Below, piece after piece: positions 20,179-30,213 of a DNA stretch of 64,000 bases; position 1 is the first letter of the stretch; the number at the start of each line of letters is the position of its first letter. The translations under genes were made by a program, and so were the position numbers. The notes beneath the pieces were generated by a model. The model made no database searches and was not told where the DNA came from. It saw only the letters and a program-made list of their open reading frames with translations. The stretch comes from Tricholoma matsutake (Eukaryota; Basidiomycota; Agaricomycetes; Agaricales; Tricholomataceae): the NCBI GenBank assembly GCA_026075535.2, contig AP026544.2:11346001-11410000 (forward strand). The letters are read 5' to 3'.

Positions 20179-21894
20179 TTTACCTTGAGGTATGTCGCCC
20201 CTGGGGATGAGTTTATAAACCCCCATATCCTTCAGAGATTTTAATTCATCCAGATATCCTATCCGCCACTGCTCTGCATCCCCCGAATTCTTTGCCTCCT
20301 CCCAGGTTTTGGGTTTGTCCTCAAACTGGAGCAATTCCAGATCAAAATCTGTCACTTCCGAAATTAAGGCCTGGAGTTGATGTGCCTGATCCCCCAAATG
20401 AAGATCATTGAATGATTGACATAGCTCATCAATGACATCACAATCATGATCGACAATTGGATCAGGAACATGATCGGGATTCTGTGATCGGGCAGCAACA
20501 GTGGCAGCTCTGTGCTCACAGTGGGCCTCCCTGACCCGGGTAGCACTGGTTCAAGATTCCTGGACAGCTGTTGCAGTCCTTGTGTTGGTTGGTCCACCAC
20601 TCGGGTGTCGCTCTGTGGGAATAGGTACACGGGATGAGCGATGTGGGATGGGATTTGGAGTGGGTAAATCTTGTTCCTCCCCAACATGGCTGTTCGGTTC
20701 AGTGGTATTCAATGGGTGAAAAGATTCGTCAATATCATCATTGCTTGTGGGCAAAATGGTGAAGGTGGGCCTATCTGGGGTAGGTGTCTCAACAACATCA
20801 TCTGATGTTAATGGTTGGGGGGGTGCATGTCCATTGTGGCTCTTGAGAAAGCAGACGTGATAAGAGCTGTGAACTTTTCTCATAGTCTGATTATAGCATC
20901 AGCAGGATTTAGAATTTAGGTCATATCCAATAAGTATGCACTCAATAGATGGCTCAAAAATTTTTGGGTTATTTTTCTTTGGAATGAGGACAAAGGCACA
21001 GCAGCCAATTTCCCATAGGTATGAATAATCAGGCTTATGCTCATTCCAGGGTTCCCAAGGTGTGCAACCTTGAAGTGACCTCATGGTGGTTTTGGCATGT
21101 AAGTGAGAGGCCGTTAGGTAGAATTTGTCCCAAAGGTAAGCTGGTAGACCTGAGTAAATTCGCATTGTGCGGGCTTTAGCCATAAGAGTACAATGCATGC
21201 GTTCAACATGCCCGATATGGGCTGAGGTATGTGGGGCGGTAAATCACTGTCCCGTCCCCCTTGTTTTGAGCCAAGCTTCCATCTCATGAGATTTCAATTC
21301 TCCATTGTCTGTGATATAAATCCCAACTTTAAGTCCCATTTCATTTTCTCACACTAGTTCCCAAGCTTTTAGTTCTGGAAATGAGTCGTCTTTGTTACAA
21401 AGTGGAATCAACAATGGAAAGGATGTATAATCATCGACAATGTCCATAACATAAGAGTTTCCAGTACAAGATGTAACTGCATGTGGACCTGATAAGTCTA
21501 CCCAGACTTTTTCTAACTTCCATGTTGCCTTATGCCCAATCCCTTCCTCATGCTTCAGAATGGGCATCTTTGTCTGTTTGCCCAGAACACATGATTTGCA
21601 TTTGGGCGGTTTAGAGGCAGAGGTGATAGGTGCAGCTGTAAGTGTACCCTTCTTGGCCATATCCCAAAGGATTGATAATTTGCATGGCCAAGTCAATGGT
21701 GCCAGGTCTCAAGGTCAGGGGATTTGTGGACAGTCAAAGCATGGTTGGCAGCGGCAGAGTAAAGGTGAAGTGAGTACAATCTCTTGTTGGCAAGTAATGT
21801 TCCATGAGCAATAGTAGCTCCAGTAGATTTATCCATGATCCAGCATGATGAGCTATCAAAATGCACCATGGCATTTGAATCATTGGTGAGGGAA
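20179..21894 (-). pseudogene. Copia B Pol: integrase and start of RT
   Basis: Minus strand. Pre-integrase zinc region: LETWHH, a stop, LGHANYQSLWDMAKKG, then CKSCVLGKQTK. Integrase core: first Asp in VWVDLSGPH (about 21500), second in YITDNGELKS (about 21310), Glu in HVERMHCTLM (about 21195). Then YLWEIGCCAFVLIP and a Pro-rich linker (20883-20551). RT opens at 20397-20179 with EQWRIGYLDELKSLKDMGVY ending PQG at the C insertion. At least four stops and two frameshifts break it. It functioned as the DNA-joining enzyme of the element. Confidence 0.88.
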
Positions 21895-23289
21895 CTAACT
21901 GAGATAAGCTGGACTGTTGCAAAGTGCATTATGTAACAATATTGATGCACCCCATGCTATGCATAGTTTTATGTCACCGACTCCAATAGCAACAATGGAG
22001 GACCCCCCAACACCTTTCACAGGGCAAGGCAGTATTTGGCTAAGGGTAAGGAAGTCTGCCTTGTCCAGTGAGATGTGGACTGTGGCGCCCGTATCAATAA
22101 TGAAAGGGAAATGGGTGAGGGAAATTTGGGAGCATTGTTTTTGGTTAAGTGGTTCAATGGTGAAGGTGCCCTCTGCAGGAGGCAAAGTATGGCAGTTCCA
22201 GTCAATAGTTGTGGTTGCCTCCTCCTCAATGACAAGCCATCCTTCATATTCTACCTCCTCGATTGACGCTGTGGGAAGAGGATCACTAGTGAGCCCAGCA
22301 AATGGGGTGTAAGTGTCAGGTTGAGGGTGTGCAGGGTCAGAGTCCACCATAACTGTGAAGGCCCATCCATTAATGTCTTTCATAATAGTAATTGGAACCT
22401 TCGGAGGTTTTGACAAAGCGTTGGCCTTCTTCCCTTTTTCACAAGCTGCTCTCGGGGCTGCCATGGATTCCTCAATCGTCTTCCCAGCCATCCCCCCCCC
22501 CCCCCCCCCCGCCTTGATGCAGTACTCAGTTGAATGTCCTGCTTTTCCGCAATTGGGATTCCCACAAACCTGCCCAATAAACGGCTTGGTCGATTTAGCA
22601 CGAGCAGTGAGAGCTACAGATGACCTGGAGTCTGTGCGGTGGTCATTCTCAAGGAGCGACTGTTTGTTTTCCAGGAATAGGTGGATATCTTTCAATGTAT
22701 AAGGGGATTCCTTTGTGGAGGCGGCGATGTCATGAGAGATAATTGATCGTGCATGAGGAAAATTTTTGCTGAGGGAGTTCAAAAGGGCAATGCAACAAAG
22801 GAGGTTGGGTTTGATATCCCCCATAGCAAATGCACACTCAATGAGGGCACAAATTTTGTCGGCTGTCTCAGGAAGGGGAGTGTCAGTGCTGCATTGGGTG
22901 GTGAGGGCTTGTTGTAATAACTGGACCTGCTAAACAGGACCCTCATTCTGGTGTTGTTTACGAAGCGCCTCCCCATTTACAGTTGTAGCCTTTTCTATGT
23001 CAATGAAAGGGCACTCAGATGGGGCGATGCTGGATGCAATGAACATGTATGCAAGATGGGAATTGGCTTTCCAGTTAATCAGCACTCAAGGTTCAGAGGC
23101 AGTAGGTGCGGGGATTGCGCCAGTAACATATTCATAGAGACCATTCAGTGAAAGAGCGATAGTAATTTCCTCACACCATTCTTTGTAGTTCGACTTGAGT
23201 TTGTCGAGTTTCTCACTGGGATATTGTACAGAGAGCTTGATCAAAGTAACCGAGGGAGGGGTAGTGTCTAGCATGCTCATAACAGACAA
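21895..23289 (-). pseudogene. Copia B Gag and protease
   Basis: Gag begins MSVMSMLDTT with KLKSNYKEWCEEITIALSL, the UBN2-type copia capsid start. It has stops at about 23090 and 22930 and continues in the 309-residue frame 22824-21895, which holds the zinc knuckle CGNPNCGKAGHSTEYC. A poly-Gly run encoded by 19 consecutive C bases (plus strand, 22492-22510) follows directly. Then the protease motif FIIDTGATVHIS and KGVGGSSIVAIGVGDIKL. Without repair the polyprotein cannot be made. Confidence 0.88.
22492..22510. repeat. 19 bp C/G homopolymer in copia B Gag
   Basis: An uninterrupted run of 19 C on the plus strand (G on the coding strand) encodes glycines after the zinc knuckle. Length may be affected by sequencing or assembly slippage. 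Confidence 0.85.
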
Positions 23290-23458
23290 AAATAATAGAT
23301 GTTGTGGGAAGGTGAGGCCATCGAGAGGACTGATTGCACAAAGGACGGTCCATGATCCAAAATGGGAAAGTGATCGGATTGTCGATCAAAGGAAAATGAT
23401 GTATGGATAACGTTGAGTGGCTAGGAGATTTTCTACTGTCGCTTAGAAGTGACAGCAG

Positions 23459-23470
23459 TGGCCCATAACC
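23459..23470 (-). promoter_or_regulatory. Copia B primer-binding site, initiator tRNA-Met half-molecule type
   Basis: Directly inside the 5' LTR the minus strand reads GGTTATGGGCCA. This complements the anticodon stem-loop of eukaryotic initiator tRNA-Met (GGGCCCATAACC type), the internal priming used by Drosophila copia and yeast Ty5, rather than a tRNA 3' end. The host tRNA is not in the window, so the pairing is inferred. Confidence 0.65.
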
Positions 23471-23889
23471 TGTAGAAAATCAATCCTAGAATATACGAGG
23501 ATAAACTCAGTCCTTGTATAAGTGACTACTAATACATGAGACTGTACCTAGAATATATGAGGATAAACTAAGGTACAGTAAGTATCATTCTATGAATAGC
23601 ATGTAGGCAATGCTCACCTCAGTCCTTGTATAAGTGACTGAGGTGATCATGTATCTATCTACCTGTATATATATATGTTCAGTCTAATAAAGGGGGGGAC
23701 GAGAGAAAAGGTATCTTTGATGCATTTGTGTGAATGCATCAAAGGGAAGTGCTAATAATAGCACACACATCACAGAAGCTGATCTCAGCCGATCACATAC
23801 AGTGTTTGTCTTGCGCATCAAAGGGATACACCAAGAATAGAACATGCATCAAATGCATCAGTTGCATGATCACGGTGTGAATCTCAACA
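23471..23889 (-). repeat. Copia B 5' LTR
   Basis: 419 bp copy of 2474-2892. Where one LTR has TACAAGG the other has TATGAGG, and TACAAATAG faces TATGAATAG. Both pairs derive from a common CG, with C-to-T on opposite strands in the two copies. Confidence 0.93.
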
Positions 23890-23894
23890 TGTGC

Positions 23895-24811
23895 ATGTAC
23901 TAGGTAAAACAAGTGTGCCATGGCTATATATCTAGTACTTTGTACATATGTCTTTGTATCTCACTGGCAAGCATGCTGACATCCATGCCAACTGAAAGAG
24001 CATTACATAAAGGGATCCAGCTCCTGAGCTGGTGCTGGGTGCTGTTCTGGCCGGGCACTGCTGGATTCAGTGCAGCATCAGCATCAGTGCAGCAAGTGCT
24101 GGATGGCCTGGATGAAGTAAGCAGGCAGGAGTTTCTTTTTCTCCAAGAGAAAATGTGGAGAAAATGTGGTAAAAATGATCCTTTTCAGGCAGATATTTCT
24201 CCTGGAGAAAGGTGGTAAAAATATATATTTTAACCCAGAATTGATGTACATATTCCCATCACAGAAATGTAGAGAAAACAATGAAAAAACAACTTGTTCT
24301 TCCCACATATTCTCAAGTTTTCAGTTGAGGATAAATAACATATTTCTCTCCTGGGAACTTGGCAAGGAAATGTTGCGAAAATATCTTGTTTTTCCTGAAT
24401 TTTCTCCACATTTTTTCATAGGTGAAAGGGGTTATTTCTTCCATATTTTTACCATGTTTTGGCACGGCAAAATTATTGCCCTGCCCCTTGTGTAATGTGC
24501 CATATAGTAATCTGCCGCACTGATATCACGGACATTTTCCCACCGTATACCCAATAACCTCGTTCTATAAATAGAGGTCGGAACAGCGGAGTTCAAATAT
24601 TGTACTAAAAACGGTACTTTATTGATGAACTACTCGATATTTGATATTCGAATGAACTTTCTCATTGAGCATATAACTACACACAAGATATTCCACGGCC
24701 AGACTATCCATTGGTACATAAAAAAACTAGCTGGAGATTAATATGCTAACTATGGCAACTGACATACAATCGAGCATCTATCTAGATTTTTAAGCATCCT
24801 TGGTTGTGGGT
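23895..24811. other. Intergenic, AT-rich, with repeated TTTTCTCCACATTTT-type motifs
   Basis: No coding signal. From 24130 to 24440 the motif GAGAAAATGTGG and its complement recur several times in both directions, perhaps remnants of a TIR element whose ends I could not fix. A TATA-like CTATAAATA lies at about 24575. After about 24530 CpG becomes visibly more frequent. Confidence 0.5.
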
Positions 24812-25054
24812 TTAGTTGGAGATGACGCCATTAGACACTGGCACCGCTGTGAAAAAATTTGAAATTTTCTTTGGACTATAAAGCGAAAACGTACTGCCGG
24901 AGGATGTGTTATTATTTGCGTTCGAAGTATTCTGATTGTCAGAGTGAACGCGGTGAGATTTGATAATCGTCGTGTTATTTGTCAGATTGCCCGCGACGTC
25001 GTTCATCTGCCCCCCGCTGATGCGGACTCCTTGCGCACGGTGAAAGAATGGCAT
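24812..25054 (-). CDS. Small Gly/Asn-rich protein with GGxxxxVxGN motif
   Basis: 80 residues, starting MPFFHRAQGVRISGGQMNDVAGNLTNN in two blocks: MPFFHRAQGVRISGG and QMNDVAGNLTNN. It then continues Asn/Ser-rich and ends KKISNFFTAVPVSNGVISN. The pattern ISGGxxxxVxGNxT near the N-terminus recurs, as I recall, in many agaricomycete proteins, including short orphan ones and the N-termini of NLR-like proteins; that link is from memory only. No membrane segment or signal peptide. It could be an intact small gene, an N-terminal exon of a longer one, or a remnant. No downstream NACHT or kinase is seen. Start chosen at the first ATG of the frame. Confidence 0.45.
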   Translation of the reverse strand: MPFFHRAQGVRISGGQMNDVAGNLTNNTTIIKSHRVHSDNQNTSNANNNTSSGSTFSLYSPKKISNFFTAVPVSNGVISN

Positions 25055-26466
25055 TGTGGGTTTAGAGATGATGACACTTTTAGGGCTTGGGGGTTATCAA
25101 GGGAGAGGGAAACTGACAATTTTTTGTGCATTTGAGCCTGACGTATTAATACTGCACTCAGTGGCGTCGTTCACAGGGCGATTCTAAGCAACAGCAGTTG
25201 ATTCATCAGAATCGGCCGCCAGTGAAGGGAATGACAAAGCTCCATCGGAATCCAGATGGAGCAGCATAGTCGATTCTCAGCTTTAATGACTGAAGGCATG
25301 ACCAAAGTATAGCGAATGCCATGGGCTTGTGAAATCCGCAGTACCGGCAGAGAGAATGCTCGTGCTGATTTGTGATCCGAAGTTCGGATAATTGACGTAC
25401 ATATGGTGTACTTGGCGTGGTTTCAGACTCAGAATCGTAGAACTAGAAGGCTCTAAGCTCAGATGCGACCAAAGAGAAGCGCCAACAGCTATGGGACGCC
25501 CTGGGCGCCCTGAGCGGATAGTAAGGCTTCCAGCAGACATCATCTGCGCAGCTTTCAAGTTCCACGACCCTGCTTCCCACTGCGCATCTCTGATCGGGAA
25601 CACAGCTTGCCCAAACGCAAATAGCATATCTCAGACTGGCAACGCATTGCTAGTCAAAGTTCTACATTTAAATACTTACAACACCGTATACACTGCCACA
25701 GGAACAGCAGCGGAATTTTTTATCTAGAAGAAGATTCGGCAGGGTGTGGTGAAATGCGGAGAGTCGGTAGTGCTAGTTTTACAGCAGTGCAAAGAACAAG
25801 CAAAGAACCTGGTGGCACGCTTCTTTAACCAGGAGTCCAGGGGTATCTTGAGCCGTGTGATGGAGGGGAGTCGAGGAGTGCCAGGCTTGTTTACTTTCTT
25901 CTTCGAAAGCTAACGCTCAACATGTCTTCAGCATAGCTACAGCCATCTGATATGAATTTCTATGGTCTTACTCTCCTGGCAGCCGTGCTGCTGAGGACCA
26001 CTGCATGTAGCCATCAAGCCTAGATAAGCGGCATTGCCGTTCCGAACCATTTTTATGAGCAACGGTGGCGCTCGATAACGACGAAAATTTGTGGAACCGC
26101 GCGTCTTTTCAAAAGTTCAACATGTACATGCTCACGAGATCCGATGTCAGGCATGTCAGGGCTTATCTCAGGCTAACAGTTGGCTAACAGCGTTAAATAA
26201 AAGTCGTGGCAAATTTAAGTCTAATTTAAGTACAACTCCAAACACCTGATCTTCCCACAAACCCAGGGCCAGTTTGCTATTCTATTATGTAGGGAGGAAC
26301 GAGTGTAGAAATAGAATTTGGTCTTTGAGCGAACGTGAGGTGTGACACGCGCTCGCTTACCTCCGCACCACGACCACGTTCGCTTATACCCAAATCTCCA
26401 CGCTCTTTTCTCATAGTTGTCTAATAAGCTATTTAACCTCGCCATCGTATACCTAGTCCGAATAAT
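25055..26466. other. CpG-rich intergenic stretch, no gene identified
   Basis: The longest frame is 114 codons on the minus strand (25283-25627), of mixed composition and with no recognisable domain, overlapped by an equally long frame on the other strand, so neither is supported. 26220-26466 is the leader of the gag-like gene that follows. CG dinucleotides are frequent, unlike the copia/chromovirus block to the left. Confidence 0.5.
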
Positions 26467-28142
26467 ATGGATCGCATCGAACGAGACCCGAACCTCGAAA
26501 CATGTCCAGACTATGGAGCACATGAGTTCGATATCATTCGCACTGCCTTGATCAACGCAGGAGAAATGAATAATGAGGAGGTCATCCAACACCTCACAGA
26601 CGCCAGCAAAAGAACCGCTGTGTGGAAGCCTGGAACCAACAACTCCTAAACGACCTCAGAGCCCAGGAGGAGTTCGAACACCAGCAGCGCCAGGAGGAGG
26701 ATGAGCGGAGAGCTCAAAGGGAGGTGGAAGAGGAAGCAGAAAGGCGTGAAGCAGAAAAGAAGAAGTCAAAAATGAATGGCTTCGATGTCAATACCACGGT
26801 AGATGATTTCATCACACCTCGTCCTACCACATATGCGCTGAACAAACTCGAATCGTTCGAGTACGTCGAACTCTGTTACTTCACCCAGGAAGGATGCTTA
26901 GACGCTCTCGAAAATCACCGTTTCCAAACCGAGGACGCCTTAGGCTTTGCGAAAGTCGGAGACACCTTAGCCCTCAAGCAACTCTCAGCAGTCAAAGCTT
27001 CACGCAACGCCATCAAGGATGCCGATCTCACCTGGCGGCAGATGACCATGGGTAGGATATGCTTCTTGCAGCATGCTTCAGCAGCCAACTGGCCCTGAAG
27101 CCACATCAAGTTGCTCGCTGAATTCTTCCTTAACCTCGAGATACACCCCACGCGTAACCGCAAACATGGCGAAAGCATCCTTATATATCAAACGTCAAAC
27201 GAGGGTCCGTAGAAATTGGCATGATCAGCTCAAGCGCAACACCGGATTCAAAGAATCATGAACAATCCCTATTGCAGGCTATCTCGGAGGAGTTCTGGGA
27301 CAGCTTACGAGCCGAAAGCTTCAGAGAGGCAAGTACATCACCAGAATTACATGCTGATCTCCCTTTCCCACCTCCACCAACTACCCCCGGCCCAACCTCT
27401 CATCCAATGCTTCCTGAATATGCTTCCCTATCCTCGCTACTGTGTACATGCAACCCACGCTTCGCTTCCTACCATGTGTTCTCCATGCCTCAACTCCATA
27501 CACACTATGATGCTTCTTCCCATGCTTCTAACGTCTCGAATGCTTCTCATGCTTCTTCTGCTTCCTTAATACCGCTATGCTCCATGAATGTTCGCCTGCA
27601 CTATACTATGTCTCATACACTCATTGCTATAACTGCATGTTACTCACGGGCCTAAAATCATTGTCGACCGTGCTCCTGATGTACGGTAATGAATCACAGA
27701 TTGAAAATATGCAATCATCTTTTCGAGGCTCTAACACGGACGGGTTAATCGGCGCCCGACAATGCGAGAGTACCCACGTGAGCGCCGTTCATCTCGCACC
27801 AAAGGCCAGGAGGAGCCCCTGCGTCAATACCATGATGCGCCGCCACCCTACAATCTCCCTCGAAAGTCCTCAACATGGCACCAGCATTTTCGGGAGGGCC
27901 CAAATTGGCAGATCCGTGCAATTTGCGCCATATGCCTTGGAATCAACCCTCACAACGTTGCCAGATGCTCGTCGAGCAAGTTCTGGGACGGGAGCCAAGC
28001 CAGATGCCAGCGAAACGAGGATGGTCGTATTATCAATCCCCTTGGTCAGACCCTGTGTATCGAGTGGCAACGGTCAAGAGGATGCTCAGCCCGAGACCAC
28101 GACCAACGTCACGAATGCTCTGGGTGTGGAGGACAGGACCAT
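26467..28142 (+). pseudogene. Decayed gag-like gene of an agaricomycete retroelement, C-terminal Cys-rich domain
   Basis: Begins MDRIERDPNLETCPDYG. A 2 bp duplication (GTGTG near 26617) shifts the frame to one reading EAWNQQLLNDLRAQEEFEHQ, a charged coiled coil, then SFEYVELCYFTQEGCLDAL and LTWRQMTMGRICFLQHA. A stop near 27098 and further shifts follow (LLAEFFLNLEIHP, then ISEEFWDSLRAESFREAST). The C-terminal part (27762-28142) has a cysteine pattern CAICLGINPHNVARC ... CIEWQRSRGC ... HECSGCG. I recall this protein type as a common repeated family in Agaricomycetes, placed before RT ORFs of tyrosine-recombinase-type elements, but no RT is present here. It ends exactly where a hAT element starts. 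Confidence 0.6.
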
Positions 28143-29120
28143 TAGGGCTGCGCATCGTAACCGTACTTGACGGTTAGACGGTGCCATCATACGGTTACCG
28201 TACCGTCGCCGTGAGGACTTGAGTTCCCTTCCCAGCTGACGGTCAACGGAACCGTTGAGTGCCGTAAAATACGGCTGTAAGTAAACGGCATTTAATAGGT
28301 TAATCAAACTTTATTTTTTTTGATCAACATCGCTCACCATTTATCAAGACGATTCCAATACCAATGATGCACGACTGGCCTCAGCTGTCGCGGTGGAGAA
28401 ACTCGATGAATTTGGCAACACTGTCCAACCTCGGAGACCGCATGGACGGTCTCAAAATACCCGTGTTAAGTGCAAACGAGATGCTGCTAAGGATGTTGAT
28501 ACGGATGTAGATGATGATAATTTTGTTTCCAGTTCCTCCTCTGATGTGGGGTCATCGGATGGGGATGATTCTGAAGTCGGGGAAATTAGCAACGAGGAGG
28601 TAAGAAAGCCATCTACCCAAACCATTTCAGAGATATATTGATCTTCAAAAATTTCCAGCTTGCAGATATGCTTCCATTGAAAACCATACCTGAAGTCAAC
28701 CGGAAAGGCCAGGGCCGCACACTTAAGCCAAAGGCCAAGGTATTGACGGCAGCTCCACCAAAGAAAAAGGTAAAAACACACTCTGTTGAAGTTGAAGAGG
28801 TCGAAGATGAGGATAGCGCACGAAATCTTCGCAATCGGAATGCAAGCGTCTTGTCGGTCACAGGAGATGTCTCCCAAAAAAAAAAAAAGGTGAACGTCGC
28901 AATGGTACCAGCACTGCACTACTCAAAACGTCACCAGGGTATTAAGAAGAATGCAATTCATTTATTTTACGAGGTTGTTCCAACAGGTGATGATGGCAAA
29001 CTTGGGGACGACGGAGATATTCACTACCGTTGTCTACATGGTGCGCACAAGGTCTGTACCATCAAAAAAACAATGAAAAGCAATCTCACTGGCGTTCAAC
29101 ACTGTGTTTCATTCGTCTAA
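28143..29120 (+). mobile_element. hAT transposon, 5' fragment
   Basis: Starts TAGGGCTGCG, a hAT-like terminus, right after the HECSGCGGQDH codons of the gag-like gene. The next 130 bp carry repeated ACGGTTA / TAACCGT motifs in both directions (subterminal transposase sites). An N-terminal transposase region follows. The right end was not found, so the copy is truncated near 29120 and no TSD can be paired (the left candidate octamer is AGGACCAT). Confidence 0.6.
28360..29120 (+). pseudogene. hAT transposase N-terminus with one intron, truncated
   Basis: Frame through 28393 reads VEKLDEFGNTVQPRRPHGRS and an acidic Ser/Asp stretch. A 59 bp intron GTAAGA...TTCCAG (28600-28658) joins codon-exactly to LADMLPLKTIPEVNRKGQG, Lys-rich segments (nuclear localisation), then the block NAIHLFYEVVPTG ... 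DIHYRCLHGAHKVCTI ... LTGVQH, which resembles the BED-finger-like N-terminus of fungal hAT transposases. The frame stops at 29120 and the catalytic domain is absent. The true start codon is unclear: upstream codons stay open past 28360 without a clear ATG. Confidence 0.6.
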
Positions 29121-29535
29121 CTTATGTCTTGCTTTCACAATGCTTGTGAACAATCTCAAGGCTCGCGGCTCCGAGCCGCGCCGTTGGCAACACTAGGGAT
29201 GATGGCGACGTGGCGCGGCAACGTCGGAGGTAGCCGCATTGCCCATAACCAGTGCACTTCTATACATATCTTAGGAATTCCCTCATCCCTCAGGGGTCCA
29301 GGTGATGAAAAGCGGCCTTTGCCGGAATAAAAACCCTCGCCCGTCAATACCTATCTATAATGTTCATTTTACTCTGGGGCAGAGTGGTCTGGGTGTTCAA
29401 GTTTTAGGGGCGCCGATCACTAGCTGTCTCAGACACGGATGGAGCTAGAGCGGTATATACATTTATATTGCTTCGATTTGTGTCCTCCAAGTGTCCTCCT
29501 GTTCTAAACTTCTATCTCCTCGCCGCTTTTTACAA
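29121..29535. promoter_or_regulatory. Upstream region of the CFEM gene
   Basis: No ORF of note. A GC-rich perfect hairpin CGCGGCTC-C-GAGCCGCG lies at 29164-29180. TATATA at 29454-29459 is 77 bp before the CFEM start codon and is a plausible core promoter. Confidence 0.4.
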
Positions 29536-30015
29536 ATGGTTGCTAGTACGCTTTCTAAATCTGGATTTCTCAACAGAGTACTAGTTCTGGGATTGTTCTT
29601 TGCTACTTCGCAAGTCGCAACGGCCCAAACCCTATTTCCCCTCCCTCAATGTGCGCTGTCATGTGCTCTTAGTGCAATCGCTAGTACTGGATGCACCCTG
29701 TATGTTCGTTCATAAATGTGCTTGTTCCTAGTTGGTGGTGACCTTATCTCATCTCCCAGCACGGACGTTGCATGCATCTGCTCGTCGGCCCTGTTCATCA
29801 CCTCACTTAATGGTTGTATAGGTACTGCATGCTCGCCGGCGGATCAGGCCAGTACGATTGCTTTCGCACAGCAATACTGTGCTACAGCCGGTGTTAGTAC
29901 GTGGCTCCTTTTTACACACTACACTTCCTCTTACTGACAAGAGTTCGTTCAGTGTTGGGGCTTTGCCCTGCCTGATGAACATTGTTCTTTGTACTCTATA
30001 GATTGCTATACTTGA
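29536..30015 (+). CDS. Small secreted CFEM-domain protein, three exons
   Basis: Exons 29536-29699, 29760-29896 and 30002-30015 give 104 residues. N-terminal signal peptide: hydrophobic VLVLGLFFATSQVATAQ. The eight CFEM cysteines are all present: PQCALSC, GC, then TLTDVACIC, then GC, AC and YC. The intron at 29700-29759 (60 bp, GTATGT...CCCAG) removes an in-frame TAA and creates CTLTDVACIC, exactly the CFEM spacing C-x3-D-x2-C-x-C. The second intron (GTACGT...CTATAG) is less certain; without it the protein ends 13 residues later at 29937. CFEM proteins are fungal extracellular or wall-anchored, with roles including haem binding and host interaction. No GPI-type tail is seen. The only multi-exon gene here that looks intact. 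Confidence 0.8.
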
Positions 30016-30213
30016 TCACGCAATAATAGTTGAATAAAATCACTTTATTAGGCGGAATAATCATAGGACAAGTAGTATATGAGATGGCTGATCAGCTACG
30101 TGGCCATGTTCTCCAGGGAGCTCGAAATTGCCGTTACTCGTCGTACCTCCGGTGTGGGATATTCCTGAGAAGGATGGTCAAACGAGAGCTAGAGTGGAGT
30201 AGGGAGCATCACA

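Larger units (their letters stand above)
2474..23889 (-). mobile_element. Ty1/copia LTR retrotransposon B, carrying nested A, C and E
   Basis: Two 419 bp LTRs (2474-2892 and 23471-23889, TG...CA ends) are flanked by the 5 bp duplication TGTGC at 2469-2473 and 23890-23894. Between them the minus strand reads Gag, protease, integrase, reverse transcriptase, RNase H, the copia (Pseudoviridae-type) order. Removing elements A and C with one copy of each TSD leaves about 5.6 kb, normal for copia. Both insertions lie in the RT region, 338 bp of B sequence apart. The coding region also has many stops and frameshifts, so it is dead. The LTRs differ by about 14 substitutions by eye, mostly transitions at CpG-derived sites. 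Confidence 0.93.

Noticed and set aside
23895..24540. A TIR element based on GAGAAAATGTGG and its complement
   Set aside because: The motif recurs several times in both directions in AT-rich sequence. No pair of ends with a matching TSD could be fixed.
29716..29937. A separate ORF starting MCLFLVGGDLIS
   Set aside because: Its first residues are the first CFEM intron; the remainder is CFEM exon 2.
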